Of a DNA stretch of 64,000 bases, positions 35,516 to 44,457 are shown piece by piece. Position 1 is the first letter of the stretch; the number at the start of each line of letters is the position of its first letter. The DNA is from Hyphomicrobiaceae bacterium. GTDB taxonomy: Bacteria > Pseudomonadota > Alphaproteobacteria > Rhizobiales > Devosiaceae. The notes under the pieces are model-generated. The model had not been told where the DNA came from and ran no database searches. It was given only the letters and a program-made list of their open reading frames with translations. The position numbers and the translations under genes were made by a program. The DNA lies in the NCBI GenBank assembly GCA_020638065.1, contig JACKJG010000009.1, positions 62,001 to 126,000 of the forward strand, read 5' to 3'.

Positions 35516-35854
35516 ATGAAGCTCGTTGTTGCTGTTATCAAACCATCACGGATCGAGGATGTGCGTCAGGCGCTCAACGCGCTCGACGTGCATGGCATGA
35601 CCGTGACGGAAGTAAAGGGTTATGGCCGCCAGAAAGGCCATTCCGAAATCTATCGCGGCACGGAATATGCCGTGCATTTCGTTCCGAAACTCAAGATCGA
35701 GGTCGCCATCGACGCCGCTCAACTCGAGGCGGTGACGACGGCCATCAAGGACTCGGCCCAGACCGGCCGCATCGGCGATGGCAAGATTTTCGTGCTCGAT
35801 CTGGAATCCGCGACACGTATCCGGACCGGCGAGACCGGCTCGGCGGCGCTTTAG
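35516..35854 (+). CDS. glnK: PII nitrogen regulatory protein GlnK (copy 2)
   Basis: A 112-residue PII protein differing from copy 1 at only a few positions (for example VAIDAAQLEAVTT versus IAVDDAQVEAVST). It has the same T-loop Tyr51 (SEIYRGTEYAVHF) and B-loop (TGRIGDGKIFVLDLE). AGGGAAGCAGAG precedes the ATG. Forms an operon with amtB copy 2 (17-nt gap). The near-identity suggests both PII proteins can be modified by the same GlnD and could form mixed trimers. Confidence 0.96.
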   Translation: MKLVVAVIKPSRIEDVRQALNALDVHGMTVTEVKGYGRQKGHSEIYRGTEYAVHFVPKLKIEVAIDAAQLEAVTTAIKDSAQTGRIGDGKIFVLDLESATRIRTGETGSAAL

Positions 35855-35871
35855 TTCAAACGGGGAAAACT

Positions 35872-37233
35872 ATGAACAAGCTATCTTCCTATTCTCTGGC
35901 CGCCATTCCGGCCCTATCGCTCGCGACGGTTTTGCCGGCGCTTTCGCAGGAAACCGCTGAAGCGGCGACAGACGCGATCGTGGCGACCGTCGACAAGGGC
36001 GACACGACCTGGATGCTCGTGTCGACCATCCTCGTGATTATGATGACCATTCCGGGACTGGCTCTGTTTTATGGCGGCCTCGTCAGAGCCAAAAACATGC
36101 TCTCGGTGCTCATGCAGGTTTTCGCCGGCTTCTCGATGATGGCCTTGCTTTGGGTGATCTACGGCTATTCACTTGCGTTCAACGGCCCGACCGAAGGTGG
36201 ACTTTCAGCTTTTATCGGTGACTTTTCACGTCTGCTCCTTGCCGGGGTCACCCCGGATTCGACCTCGGCGACGTTCTCCGCCGGCGTCGAGATTCCGGAA
36301 CTCACCTTTGTCATCTTCCAGCTGACATTTGCTGCCATCACGCCGGCCCTGATTGTCGGTGCGGTCGCCGAACGGATGAAGTTTGGTGCGGTAATGCTGT
36401 TCCTCGCCATCTGGTTCACCTTTTCGTACTTGCCGATCGCGCACATGGTCTGGTTTGGCGGCGGCCTGCTTTACAATATGGGCGCCTATGACTTTGCCGG
36501 CGGCACCGTGGTTCACATCAATGCCGGTGTGGCAGGTCTTGTGGCCGCCATCGTCGTTGGTCCGCGCAAGGGCTTCATGAAAGACGTCATGGCACCGCAT
36601 AACCTGACCTTTACCCTGGTCGGCGCCGCGCTGCTCTGGGTCGGCTGGTTCGGTTTCAATGCCGGCTCCAATCTCGAAGCCAACGGGCTCACGGCCCAGG
36701 CCCTGCTCAACACGATCACCGCAACCTCGGCGGCGGCCCTCAGCTGGGCTCTCGCAGAAAAGTTGACGCGAGGTCATGCCAGCCTTCTGGGCGCGGCTTC
36801 CGGCGCGGTCGCGGGTCTGGTCGCGATTACGCCTGCGGCCGGATTTGCCGGATCCATGGGTGCGATCGTGCTGGGCGCCATTGCCGGCGTCGTCTGCCTG
36901 TTCGCGGTGGTCACGCTCAAGCCTATGTTCAAGTATGACGACAGTCTCGACGTGTTCGGTGTGCACGGCATCGGCGGTATCGTTGGCGCCATAGGTACAG
37001 CGATCGTGGCCTCGCCTGCACTTGGCGGTTTCCCGCTCGATGGCTATGAAATGGGCAGCCAGCTTGGAATTCAGGCCACGGCGGTCGTCATCGCTGTTGT
37101 CTGGTCCGCCGTGGTGGCATTCGTGGCGCTGATGATCACCAAGCCGATCATGGGCGGTCTCAGGGTTTCCGAATCCGAAGAAGCGGACGGCCTCGACCTG
37201 TCCTCGCATGGCGAACGCGCCTACAACGACTGA
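35872..37233 (+). CDS. amtB: ammonium transporter AmtB (copy 2)
   Basis: A 453-residue ammonium channel. A signal peptide (SLAAIPALSLATVLPALSQ) is followed by 11 helices. Signature elements are TIPGLALFYGGLVRAKN, YDFAGGTVVHINAG with Asp and the first pore His, and FGVHGIGGIVGA with the second pore His. This is the classical AmtB subgroup. ACGGGGAAAACT precedes ATG 35872; the open frame runs further upstream only because it overlaps glnK out of frame. A strong terminator follows at 37283. Confidence 0.95.
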   Translation: MNKLSSYSLAAIPALSLATVLPALSQETAEAATDAIVATVDKGDTTWMLVSTILVIMMTIPGLALFYGGLVRAKNMLSVLMQVFAGFSMMALLWVIYGYSLAFNGPTEGGLSAFIGDFSRLLLAGVTPDSTSATFSAGVEIPELTFVIFQLTFAAITPALIVGAVAERMKFGAVMLFLAIWFTFSYLPIAHMVWFGGGLLYNMGAYDFAGGTVVHINAGVAGLVAAIVVGPRKGFMKDVMAPHNLTFTLVGAALLWVGWFGFNAGSNLEANGLTAQALLNTITATSAAALSWALAEKLTRGHASLLGAASGAVAGLVAITPAAGFAGSMGAIVLGAIAGVVCLFAVVTLKPMFKYDDSLDVFGVHGIGGIVGAIGTAIVASPALGGFPLDGYEMGSQLGIQATAVVIAVVWSAVVAFVALMITKPIMGGLRVSESEEADGLDLSSHGERAYND

Positions 37234-37282
37234 TCAGTACGGGTGGCGGGCGATTCCGGCCACCTGAGGCGAAAGATCTGAT

Positions 37283-37310
37283 CCCGGGCCGGTACGGCCC
37301 GGGGTTTTTT
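37283..37310 (+). terminator. rho-independent terminator after amtB copy 2
   Basis: CCCGGGCC (37283-37290), loop GGTAC, GGCCCGGG (37296-37303), then G and six Ts. A textbook intrinsic terminator 50 nt after the amtB stop. Confidence 0.92.
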
Positions 37311-37453
37311 GTTGGGGGCAAGGCGAAGATGAACGCCCGGCACGGCGGTACGCTTTTCGTCCAAACAGGCGGCGCGGTTAGGTTGCAGTTAACCACGTCC
37401 TAATAGGATGGGCGGAAATGCTGCACCCCTGATCAGGCAAATTGAAGCATCAC

Positions 37454-40111
37454 ATGATGTCCGTGCGTTCCCAACCGGTCAAAACGACTGCCGCTCTTTC
37501 CCGTTCCCGTGCGCCGCAAAACGGCGAGCCGGACGGCGTTGTCGTCGCCTTCAAGATCCCGCTGCGTCTGATCGGGATCGGTGTGATTGCGTTGACGCTG
37601 ATGTGCCTGTGGGCGCTGGCGACCTGGTCGGTCGATGATCCGAGTCTGTCGCTGGCCACGGACAAGGCGGCAGAAAACGGTCTTGGCTATGCCGGAGCGG
37701 TCGTTGCCGATCTTTTCATGCAGTTTTTCGGACTGGCGTCGCTTCTCACGCTCGTTGCGCCGGCGATCTGGGGCTATCGGTTGATGCGCCGGTCGTCACC
37801 GTCCCATTGGGTCCTCAGGGTGCCGAGCTGGATCGGCAGCGTGGTTCTGGCTGCGGCGGCGCTGTCATTCGTTCCGGCGCCGGAAAGCTGGCCGCTGCCA
37901 AGTTCCCTCGGTGGGCTTTCGGGCGATCTGTTCAACATGCTGGTCGGGACGATGACCGGCGGCGCGGCAAGCGGCGGATTTGTCTCGGTTCTTTTCGCCC
38001 TTTTGTTCCTGCCGGCCACAGCGGCCCTGTTCTGGCTTTCGGTGCGGCAGTTCGCGGCAAAGCCGAGGGCAAATGCCGATGCGGACGAAACCGACGAAGA
38101 CCGGACGGGATGGTTCGATATCGCATTCGGCGCTCTGTTCCATCTCGGTCTTTCCATGCGCACGGCCTGGGGCCGGACCCGGGCGCGGTTCGCCGAGCGT
38201 TTCGCCGAACGCGAAGAAGACTGGTCGGTGCGTCCCGATGTCGAGGGCGCTCCCGCTGCGTCGGATGCGCGGACGGAACCGGAAATGGTGCATGCGCTGT
38301 CGCTTGACGAGCGGCGCGAGCCGACGATCGATGACGATTTTGTCGATGCCAGCTGGCAAGGTGCTTCGGACGAAGACCTCTATCCCGAGGACGACGAGGA
38401 TGATTATGTCGACGTTGCGCCGGCGTCTCCCGATCGGCGTCCCGCCGCGCTGCGCGAGGATCACGATGCGCGCCTCTCGGTCGAATCGGGCAGGCCATCC
38501 GGCCGGGCCGGGGCGCCAAGGGCGACGCCGCAGGCCCAGATCCGGCCTGGAAAACGTATCAGCGCTGAGGCTCAGGGCTCGCTTCTGGGCGATGACGGTT
38601 TTCAATTGCCGGAACTGGCGCTTCTGAGCGAGCCGCCGGCATCGTCGGTCGCTGAGGAACATCTGCCACAAAATCTCGAGGCCAATGCGCGCCAGCTGGA
38701 ATCGGTGCTGCAGGATTTCGGGGTCAAGGGTGACATCATCAATGTCCGGCCTGGACCCGTGGTCACGCTCTATGAACTGGAACCGGCACCGGGCATCAAA
38801 TCGTCCCGGGTGATCTCGCTTGCCGACGATATTGCCCGTTCGATGAGTGCGGTTTCTGCCCGTGTCGCGGTGGTTGCGGGCCGGAATGCGATCGGCATCG
38901 AATTGCCGAACAAGATGCGCGAGACGGTTTATCTCCGCGAAATGCTCGCCTCGTCCGATTTCGAGAAGATCAAGGGCAAGCTGCCGATCTGCCTGGGCAA
39001 GACGATCGGTGGCGAACCGGTGATCGCCGATCTGGCGCGCATGCCGCACCTCCTGATCGCGGGAACGACCGGATCGGGCAAGTCGGTTGCGGTCAATACG
39101 ATGATCCTGTCGCTGCTTTACCGGATGTCGCCGGAAGAATGCCGGTTGATCATGATCGATCCGAAGATGTTGGAGCTTTCGGTGTATGACGGGATTCCGC
39201 ACCTTCTGACCCCGGTCGTGACCGATCCGGGCAAGGCGGTGATGGCGCTGAAATGGGCGGTGCGGGAGATGGAAGACCGCTACCGCAAGATGTCCAAGAT
39301 CGGCGTCCGCAACATTGACGGGTTCAACAAGCGGGTGGTCGAGGCCAATGCCAAGGGCGAGGTGATCACCCGCACGGTGCAGACCGGGTTCGACCGCGAA
39401 ACGGGTGAGCCGCTTTATGAAAGCGAGACTTTCGATCTCGAGCCGTTGCCATTCATCGTTGTCATCGTCGATGAAATGGCCGACCTGATGATGGTTGCCG
39501 GCAAGGATATCGAAGGGGCGATCCAGCGGCTTGCGCAGATGGCACGTGCCGCGGGCATTCATCTGATCATGGCCACACAACGGCCCTCGGTCGACGTGAT
39601 CACCGGCACGATCAAGGCCAACTTCCCGACCCGGATATCCTTCCAGGTTACCTCCAAGATCGACTCGCGGACGATCCTTGGCGAGCAGGGTGCCGAGCAG
39701 CTTTTGGGTATGGGCGACATGCTCTATATGGCGGGCGGCGGGCGCATCAAGCGCCTGCATGGACCGTTTGTCGACGATGGCGAGGTCGAATCGGTGGTCC
39801 GGCATCTCAAAGATCAGGGCGCGCCGGATTATCTTGAATCCGTCACCGAGGACGAAGACGAGTTTGGCGGCGGCGGCGAGTATTCGGCCGACGGAAGCTT
39901 TGGCGGCTCGGGGGACGAGCTTTACGACAAGGCGGTCAATATCGTTCTGAATGACCGAAAGGCCTCGACTTCCTATATCCAGCGGCGCCTGTCCATCGGC
40001 TACAATCGCGCGGCAACGCTGATCGAACGGATGGAGCAGGAAGGCGTGATCTCGCCCGCCAATCATGCCGGCAAGCGTGAAGTTCTGGTCGGCGACGATC
40101 AGCATGTCTGA
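37454..40111 (+). CDS. ftsK: DNA translocase FtsK
   Basis: An ~885-residue septal DNA pump that resolves chromosome dimers and couples segregation to division. N-terminal membrane domain with about four helices (to ~residue 200), a long acidic/variable linker (~210-390), then alpha/beta motor domains with Walker [13 protein letters not shown] (~540) and Walker [14 protein letters not shown] (~668), and the DNA-reading gamma winged helix ([18 protein letters not shown] ... [18 protein letters not shown]). Two adjacent ATGs (37454, 37457) lack a strong ribosome site; the first is used. The stop overlaps the GNAT gene. Confidence 0.95.
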   Translation: MMSVRSQPVKTTAALSRSRAPQNGEPDGVVVAFKIPLRLIGIGVIALTLMCLWALATWSVDDPSLSLATDKAAENGLGYAGAVVADLFMQFFGLASLLTLVAPAIWGYRLMRRSSPSHWVLRVPSWIGSVVLAAAALSFVPAPESWPLPSSLGGLSGDLFNMLVGTMTGGAASGGFVSVLFALLFLPATAALFWLSVRQFAAKPRANADADETDEDRTGWFDIAFGALFHLGLSMRTAWGRTRARFAERFAEREEDWSVRPDVEGAPAASDARTEPEMVHALSLDERREPTIDDDFVDASWQGASDEDLYPEDDEDDYVDVAPASPDRRPAALREDHDARLSVESGRPSGRAGAPRATPQAQIRPGKRISAEAQGSLLGDDGFQLPELALLSEPPASSVAEEHLPQNLEANARQLESVLQDFGVKGDIINVRPGPVVTLYELEPAPGIKSSRVISLADDIARSMSAVSARVAVVAGRNAIGIELPNKMRETVYLREMLASSDFEKIKGKLPICLGKTIGGEPVIADLARMPHLLIAGTTGSGKSVAVNTMILSLLYRMSPEECRLIMIDPKMLELSVYDGIPHLLTPVVTDPGKAVMALKWAVREMEDRYRKMSKIGVRNIDGFNKRVVEANAKGEVITRTVQTGFDRETGEPLYESETFDLEPLPFIVVIVDEMADLMMVAGKDIEGAIQRLAQMARAAGIHLIMATQRPSVDVITGTIKANFPTRISFQVTSKIDSRTILGEQGAEQLLGMGDMLYMAGGGRIKRLHGPFVDDGEVESVVRHLKDQGAPDYLESVTEDEDEFGGGGEYSADGSFGGSGDELYDKAVNIVLNDRKASTSYIQRRLSIGYNRAATLIERMEQEGVISPANHAGKREVLVGDDQHV

Positions 40112-40556
40112 GGATTCTGATGTGGTTGTCCGGCCGGTTGCGGCGGGGGACCGCGGGCAATGGCAGGACCTTTGGCGGCTCTATCTCGACTTCTACGGCT
40201 TTTCGGCGGACCCGATCGTGTTCGATACCACTTTCGGCCGATTGCTTTCGGGCGATGAAAACGAGTTTCGTGGACTCGTCGCGGAGCGGGACGGGCGCCT
40301 CTTGGGACTCACGCATTTCCTGTCCCACCGTCATTGCTGGCGGGTGCAGAACGTCATTTACCTGCAGGATCTTTACGTCGACGAAGCGGCGCGAGGTCTT
40401 GGCGTCGGCCGCAGGCTGATCGAGGCGGTCTATGCCATCGGCGATGCGGAAGAGACGCCGATGGTCTATTGGCTCACCCAGCAGTCGAACCAGACCGCGA
40501 TGCAGCTTTACGACCGGATCGCGACCCGGACGGATTTCATCCGATACCAGCGCTAG
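40104..40556 (+). CDS. GNAT family N-acetyltransferase
   Basis: A 150-residue acetyl-CoA-dependent acetyltransferase. The core motif A is [29 protein letters not shown], with R-G-x-G-x-G/R, followed by [19 protein letters not shown], as in small diamine/aminoglycoside-type GNATs. The acceptor is unknown. ATG 40104 lies inside the last codons of ftsK (8-nt overlap), so the two are translationally coupled. Confidence 0.88.
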   Translation: MSEDSDVVVRPVAAGDRGQWQDLWRLYLDFYGFSADPIVFDTTFGRLLSGDENEFRGLVAERDGRLLGLTHFLSHRHCWRVQNVIYLQDLYVDEAARGLGVGRRLIEAVYAIGDAEETPMVYWLTQQSNQTAMQLYDRIATRTDFIRYQR

Positions 40557-40653
40557 CCCGCTATCGGGTTGCGAAAGGAAGTTGCATCTTTTCCCCGCTC
40601 TCGCCGCAATTGCGGTTAGGATAGGCCTGACTTGATTCTGGAGCCTCGGTTTC

Positions 40654-41313
40654 ATGGACCGACGAATGAACCGCAGACGGCTGATCGGGCTTGGACTTGC
40701 CGCGTTGCCGCTGGGGCTGACCCTTGGTGCGAACGGCGCGCTGCCGGCGCTGGCGCTCGACCGGCCGCTGACCCTTGAAGAAGAGGGGTTGTTGCGCGCC
40801 ATTTCGATCCACAATTCGCGCATTCACACAATGGTGGGCAAGTTCCTGCAGATCGACACGCAGGGCGGGCGCACCGAGGGCATGTTCTATCTGGAACGCC
40901 CCGACAAGATCAGCTTCCGCTATGCACCGCCCTCGCGCGAGGAAATCGTTTCGGTGGGGCGCGGCTTTTATGTGCTCGACCGGCGCGAACAGACCAAATA
41001 TGCCTATCCGCAGGACAAGGTGCCGCTAAGGCAGTTCCTGACTGACAAGATCGACCTGCTCAACGCCAATATTTCGGACGTGTTGCTGACCGACACATTC
41101 ATTGCGGTGACTTTGGTCGATGAAAGTCCGATGGGCACGGTCGAGGTCAGCCTGATTTTCGAGATCGATACGCTCGAGCTCTGGCAATGGACACTCACCG
41201 AGCCGAGCGGCGCGGAACTGACCTTTTCGATCTACGACGTGCAGCAGGACGTCGAAATTCCGCCGGCCTATTTTTCCATACCAGCCAATTACAAGGCACC
41301 GAGCAACAGCTAG
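40654..41313 (+). CDS. outer-membrane lipoprotein carrier protein LolA-like
   Basis: A 219-residue periplasmic protein with a signal peptide beginning MDRRMNRRRLIGLGLAALP and ending near LPALALD. The mature part matches LolA: MVGKFLQIDTQGGRTEGMFYLERPDKISFRYAPPS and VLDRREQTKYAYPQDKVPLRQFL. LolA shuttles lipoproteins from LolCDE to the outer membrane; alphaproteobacterial versions commonly lie near ftsK, as here. The N-terminal RRR could suggest Tat export but no full twin-arginine consensus is present. A second ATG at 40666 is an alternative start. Confidence 0.87.
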   Translation: MDRRMNRRRLIGLGLAALPLGLTLGANGALPALALDRPLTLEEEGLLRAISIHNSRIHTMVGKFLQIDTQGGRTEGMFYLERPDKISFRYAPPSREEIVSVGRGFYVLDRREQTKYAYPQDKVPLRQFLTDKIDLLNANISDVLLTDTFIAVTLVDESPMGTVEVSLIFEIDTLELWQWTLTEPSGAELTFSIYDVQQDVEIPPAYFSIPANYKAPSNS

Positions 41314-41329
41314 GCCTTTTGGCGCGGCC

Positions 41330-41971
41330 TCAGATTTCTGGCCGTTCGAACTCGCCGGTTTCGTTGTCCATGATCCACAATTCCCCGGTCTTGATGTCGA
41401 ACCAGGCGCCATGCAGGTTCAGTCTGCCCTCCTCTTCGGCTTTTTTGACGTAGGGGAAACTGCGCAGATTGTTGACCGAGTTGCGGATCGATATGCGCTC
41501 GAGAATGGTCTGGCGTTCTCCGCTGGTCATCAGCCGGTTATCGCCGAACTGTTTGCGGACCGGTTCGAGCAGGGTCAGCCATTTGCCGATGAAATCGCCT
41601 TCCGCAAGCGGCGCGCCGGCGGGGTCGAGGGCCGCCTTGATGCCGCCGCAGCGCCCATGCCCCATGATGATGATGTTTTTGACGCCCAGCACCTGGGTCG
41701 CAAATTCGATACCGGCCGAAGTGCCGTGCTGGCCGCCGTCGGGCTCGAACTGGGGCACCAGGTTGGCAACGTTGCGCAAGACGAACATTTCGCCCGGACC
41801 GGCGCCGAAGATCATTTCCGGTGTTGCGCGGCTGTCGCAGCAGGCAATGACCATTGTCGAGGGCTTCTGTCCTTCGTCGGCAAGCTCGTGATAGCGCCCG
41901 CGTTCATTGGCGTAGCGGCCTTGCATGAAGTCGCGGTGACCGTCGAGAAGGTGTTTGGGAAAGCTGTTCAT
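41330..41971 (-). CDS. beta-class carbonic anhydrase
   Basis: A 213-residue zinc enzyme (CO2 + H2O to bicarbonate). Zinc ligands and dyad are visible: Cys44-x-Asp46-x-Arg48 in IACCDSRAT and His105-x2-Cys108 in MGHGRCGG. FVLRNVANLV and GTSAGIEFATQVLGVK also match the family. ATG 41971 follows GGGGAAGAC; a longer frame to 42007 is unsupported. Monocistronic and convergent with the LolA-like gene. Confidence 0.94.
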   Translation of the reverse strand: MNSFPKHLLDGHRDFMQGRYANERGRYHELADEGQKPSTMVIACCDSRATPEMIFGAGPGEMFVLRNVANLVPQFEPDGGQHGTSAGIEFATQVLGVKNIIIMGHGRCGGIKAALDPAGAPLAEGDFIGKWLTLLEPVRKQFGDNRLMTSGERQTILERISIRNSVNNLRSFPYVKKAEEEGRLNLHGAWFDIKTGELWIMDNETGEFERPEI

Positions 41972-42063
41972 GTCTTCCCCGATAATGGTAAGTGGAGCCT
42001 TGCGCAAGCCGGGCTTCCAAAAGCCGGCCTTGCGCGGTTAACAGATCTCAGAGGCATTCCGGC

Positions 42064-42273
42064 ATGCATGTTTATCGGCTTTTGACGGGACCGGACGATT
42101 CCAGTTTTTGTCACAAAGTGACCAAAGCCCTGAGCGAGGGCTGGATTCTTTATGGCGAACCAAAATACGTGTTCGACGCCAGGGAAGGCGCCATGCGCTG
42201 TGCCCAGGCCGTCACCAAAGAGGTCGAGGATCAGCCCTATGATCCGGACAAGAAGCTGGTGGACTATCGCTAG
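42064..42273 (+). CDS. DUF1737-type small protein
   Basis: A 69-residue protein: MHVYRLLTGPDDSSFCHKV, then EGWILYGEPKYVFD and a C-terminal KLVDYR. It resembles the DUF1737 family of short proteins, in which 'YRLLTGPDDxxFCHRVTxALxxGWxLYGxP' is the conserved core. The function is unknown. GAGG lies upstream of the ATG. It converges on the YdeI-like gene with a 1-nt gap. Confidence 0.8.
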   Translation: MHVYRLLTGPDDSSFCHKVTKALSEGWILYGEPKYVFDAREGAMRCAQAVTKEVEDQPYDPDKKLVDYR

Positions 42274-42274
42274 A

Positions 42275-42529
42275 TCAGCCGCCGCCTGACCATTTCATGT
42301 TCATGTAGACATCGCCCCGCTCAAGCTCGTCGAGCATCTGACCGGTGCGTTTTTGGCGGGTTTCGGGCCGTTTGGCGCGGGCGATCCAACCCAAATAATC
42401 GTTGCGCTGATAGGCTGGCCGGGCATCATAGGCGGCGCGCAGGCCGCGCTCGCCGAGCAGCTCAGCGACGTCGGCGGGCATGGCATTGAGGGCGCGCTTC
42501 AGGCTGCCCGGTCCGGGGCCGGCACTCAT
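42275..42529 (-). CDS. YdeI/OmpD-associated family small protein
   Basis: An 84-residue protein containing the C-terminal domain of YdeI-type proteins: RPAYQRNDYLGWIARAKRPE followed by TRQKRTGQMLDELERGDVYMNMKW. The family has been linked to bacteriocin protection in older annotation; the role here is unknown. The N-terminal DUF1801-like part found in larger members is missing. Its ATG overlaps the stop of the VOC gene by one base, so it is the second gene of that operon. Confidence 0.75.
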   Translation of the reverse strand: MSAGPGPGSLKRALNAMPADVAELLGERGLRAAYDARPAYQRNDYLGWIARAKRPETRQKRTGQMLDELERGDVYMNMKWSGGG

Positions 42530-42948
42530 CACGCAGGATCTTGTGCCGGCGTCATAACGACACTTTCGGCGCTGCGCGTGGCGGGGCCGTGCCACACGGC
42601 CTCGATATTGTTGCCATCGGGATCGAGAAGAAAGGCGGCGTAATAGCCGGGGTGATAATTGCGTTCACCGGGCACGCCATTGTCGGTGCCGCCATTGGCC
42701 AGTCCGGCCGCATGGAATCTTTGTACCGCGGCGATGTCGGGGGTCTGGAATGCAAGATGGACACGGCTGATATAATCATCTGCCCGATCGACGAACAATT
42801 CGTCGGAAACAAAAAAATGTTCGGTTTCGAAGGTGATTCTGCGCCCGACCGCCTCAAGAACGGCGCGATAGAACTTGCGGCTTTTCTCGAGATCGGCGAC
42901 GCGCAGATGTACGTGGTCGATCAGTCTGCCCAGGTGAAATTCGGTCAT
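42529..42948 (-). CDS. VOC family protein (glyoxalase/bleomycin-resistance fold)
   Basis: A 139-residue vicinal-oxygen-chelate protein: LIDHVHLRVADLEKSRKFYR at the start and GYYAAFLLDPDGNNIEAVWHG at the end, with His and Glu metal-ligand positions. The activity is unknown. ATG 42948 is supported by AAGGA and by the promoter: the -10 TATAAT (42982-42977) overlaps the alternative start at 42978, which cannot therefore be used. It is divergent from a MarR regulator whose operator covers this promoter. Confidence 0.86.
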   Translation of the reverse strand: MTEFHLGRLIDHVHLRVADLEKSRKFYRAVLEAVGRRITFETEHFFVSDELFVDRADDYISRVHLAFQTPDIAAVQRFHAAGLANGGTDNGVPGERNYHPGYYAAFLLDPDGNNIEAVWHGPATRSAESVVMTPAQDPA

Positions 42949-42976
42949 CTCACTATTCCTTGCATTATCGACACTC

Positions 42977-43009
42977 ATTATATAGCATTACTAATTATTA
43001 GCAATGCTA
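42977..43009 (-). promoter_or_regulatory. sigma-70 promoter of the VOC gene with overlapping MarR-type operator
   Basis: On the minus strand, -35 TTGCTA (43004-42999) and -10 TATAAT (42982-42977) are 16 bp apart. A near-perfect 27-bp palindrome (42983-43009; outer arms TAGCATT/AATGCTA, inner arms CTAAT/ATTAG) covers the -35 and spacer. This is the standard design of a MarR-repressed divergent promoter. Confidence 0.75.
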
Positions 43010-43024
43010 CAAATAGGAACTTCC

Positions 43025-43480
43025 TTGAGCCAGGCGCGCAATGAACGGACCCTGCAATTGTTGCACCGGGTGGTGGTGCCGCTGGACCGGCTGTTGCAGA
43101 CCAGCGACCGGGAAGTGGGGTGCAGCGCGGCGCAGCTTTCGGCCCTGGGCGTCATCATCTATCTCAGGGCAACGACCCTGTCGGCGCTGGCGGCAAAAGA
43201 GCGAATCAGCAGCGCCACGGCCTCGCGCATCGTCGAGGGGCTGGTCCGCGATGGGCTGGTCGAACGGACGATCGACCCGGATGACCGGCGCGCGGTATGT
43301 CTCAGTGCAACGGAGAAGGGCCGTGTCACCGTCAAAACCGCATGCGACCGGCGGGCGGAAATGCTTGGCATGATTCTGGATGACTTGTCCGAGGATGAAT
43401 GGGCGGCGCTTTCGGTCAGCGCCAAGGCGCTCAATCGCATATTCGGCTATGACCGGGTGGTGGAACCGGCCGCAATGTAG
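43025..43480 (+). CDS. MarR family transcriptional regulator
   Basis: A ~151-residue winged-helix regulator: QLSALGVIIYLRATTLSALA, the recognition helix SSATASRIVEGLVRDGLVER and the wing DPDDRRAVCLSATEKG. It should bind the palindrome at 42983-43009 as a dimer and repress the divergent VOC gene and itself. Start choice is uncertain: TTG 43025 has AGGA 5 nt upstream, whereas the ATG at 43004 sits inside the operator without a ribosome site. The ligand is unknown, possibly an aromatic or electrophilic compound detoxified by the VOC protein. Confidence 0.88.
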   Translation: MSQARNERTLQLLHRVVVPLDRLLQTSDREVGCSAAQLSALGVIIYLRATTLSALAAKERISSATASRIVEGLVRDGLVERTIDPDDRRAVCLSATEKGRVTVKTACDRRAEMLGMILDDLSEDEWAALSVSAKALNRIFGYDRVVEPAAM

Positions 43481-43663
43481 GCCCTTGTGCAAAATCGGAC
43501 GCAGAGCCACGCTTTTTGCTCAAATCCATGCCTTTTGGGGCGTTTTCCGGGGTCGATTTCGTGTTGATCACCCTTTGACGAACGGGTTTGAGGCGGATAA
43601 GCAGGGTGCACGACCTGACACGGCGCCGAGGGGATAGGTGCCGTTCCGAGACGAGGCGATTTG

Positions 43664-44047
43664 ATGAAACAGAATAGCCGCCCGCTTTCACCGCATCTCG
43701 ACATCTATAAATTCCAGATCACCATGGCGATGTCGATATTCCATCGCATCACCGGGGTCGGTCTCTATATGGGCATGGCGTTGATTGCCTGGTGGCTGGT
43801 GGCCGCCGCGACTTCGAACAAGGCCCTCAATCTGGTCTATTGGGTGCTGGGCAACTGGTTCGGGCAGCTCATTCTGATCGGTTTCACCTGGGCGCTGTTT
43901 CATCACCTCTTGGGGGGGCTGAGGCATTTCGTCTGGGATACCGGCAAGGGCTTCGATGAGAAGTCGCGCTTCGGCTTTGCGTGGTTCACCCTGATCGGCG
44001 GGCTGGTGCTGACGGCGCTGGTCTGGGTTCTCTTCGTCTGGCTTTAG
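43664..44047 (+). CDS. sdhC: succinate dehydrogenase cytochrome b556 subunit SdhC
   Basis: A 127-residue membrane subunit of complex II with three helices. SdhC signature: RPLSPHLDIYKFQITMAMSI and FHRITGVGLY, and heme-b His in LFHHLLGGLRHFVWD. ATG 43664 is 7 nt from GAGG. First gene of sdhCDA; anchors the enzyme and forms the ubiquinone site with SdhD and SdhB. The 180-nt region upstream (43481-43660) holds the promoter but I can single out no clear -35/-10. Confidence 0.94.
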   Translation: MKQNSRPLSPHLDIYKFQITMAMSIFHRITGVGLYMGMALIAWWLVAAATSNKALNLVYWVLGNWFGQLILIGFTWALFHHLLGGLRHFVWDTGKGFDEKSRFGFAWFTLIGGLVLTALVWVLFVWL

Positions 44048-44058
44048 GGGAACGGCAA

Positions 44059-44439
44059 ATGGACATGCAGACACCTTTTGCGCGCATCAGCGGGCTAGGC
44101 TCGGCCAGGAAGGGCACCGAGCATTTCTGGTTCCAGCGGCTGACGGCACTGGCCAATGTGCCCCTGTCGCTTTTCCTGTTGTGGTTCGTGATCCGTCTGG
44201 CGGGAGCCGACAAGGCGGAGATGATGGGAACCGTCTCCAACCCGCTGGTGGCGGGGCTTCTGGTTCTGGCGATCATTTCGATCACCTGGCATATGCGGCT
44301 CGGTCTGCAGGTGGTGATCGAGGATTACATTCATGGCGAGGCGCTCAAACTCGCCCTGATCATTTTCAACCTGTTCTTCACGTTCGGAATAGCGGTGGTC
44401 AGCGTGGTGTCGACTCTCATGCTGGCGTTTGGGGGTTAG
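44059..44439 (+). CDS. sdhD: succinate dehydrogenase membrane anchor subunit SdhD
   Basis: A 126-residue three-helix subunit: GLGSARKGTEHFWFQRLTAL at the N-terminus and TWHMRLGLQVVIEDYIHG, which carries the heme-ligand His and conserved Asp. It lies 11 nt after sdhC and 18 nt before sdhA. With SdhC it binds heme b and ubiquinone in the inner membrane. Confidence 0.93.
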   Translation: MDMQTPFARISGLGSARKGTEHFWFQRLTALANVPLSLFLLWFVIRLAGADKAEMMGTVSNPLVAGLLVLAIISITWHMRLGLQVVIEDYIHGEALKLALIIFNLFFTFGIAVVSVVSTLMLAFGG

Positions 44440-44457
44440 TTTGCGGGGGTTAGTCTG

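Noticed and set aside
35479..35871. N-terminal extension of AmtB copy 2 reaching back over glnK 2
   Set aside because: It is out of frame with glnK, which is a perfect PII protein; AmtB has its own ribosome site and signal peptide at 35872.
37865..40105. 746-codon open frame antisense to ftsK
   Set aside because: It mirrors the codon structure of ftsK (Walker and gamma domains on the plus strand) and has abnormal composition rich in Arg and His.
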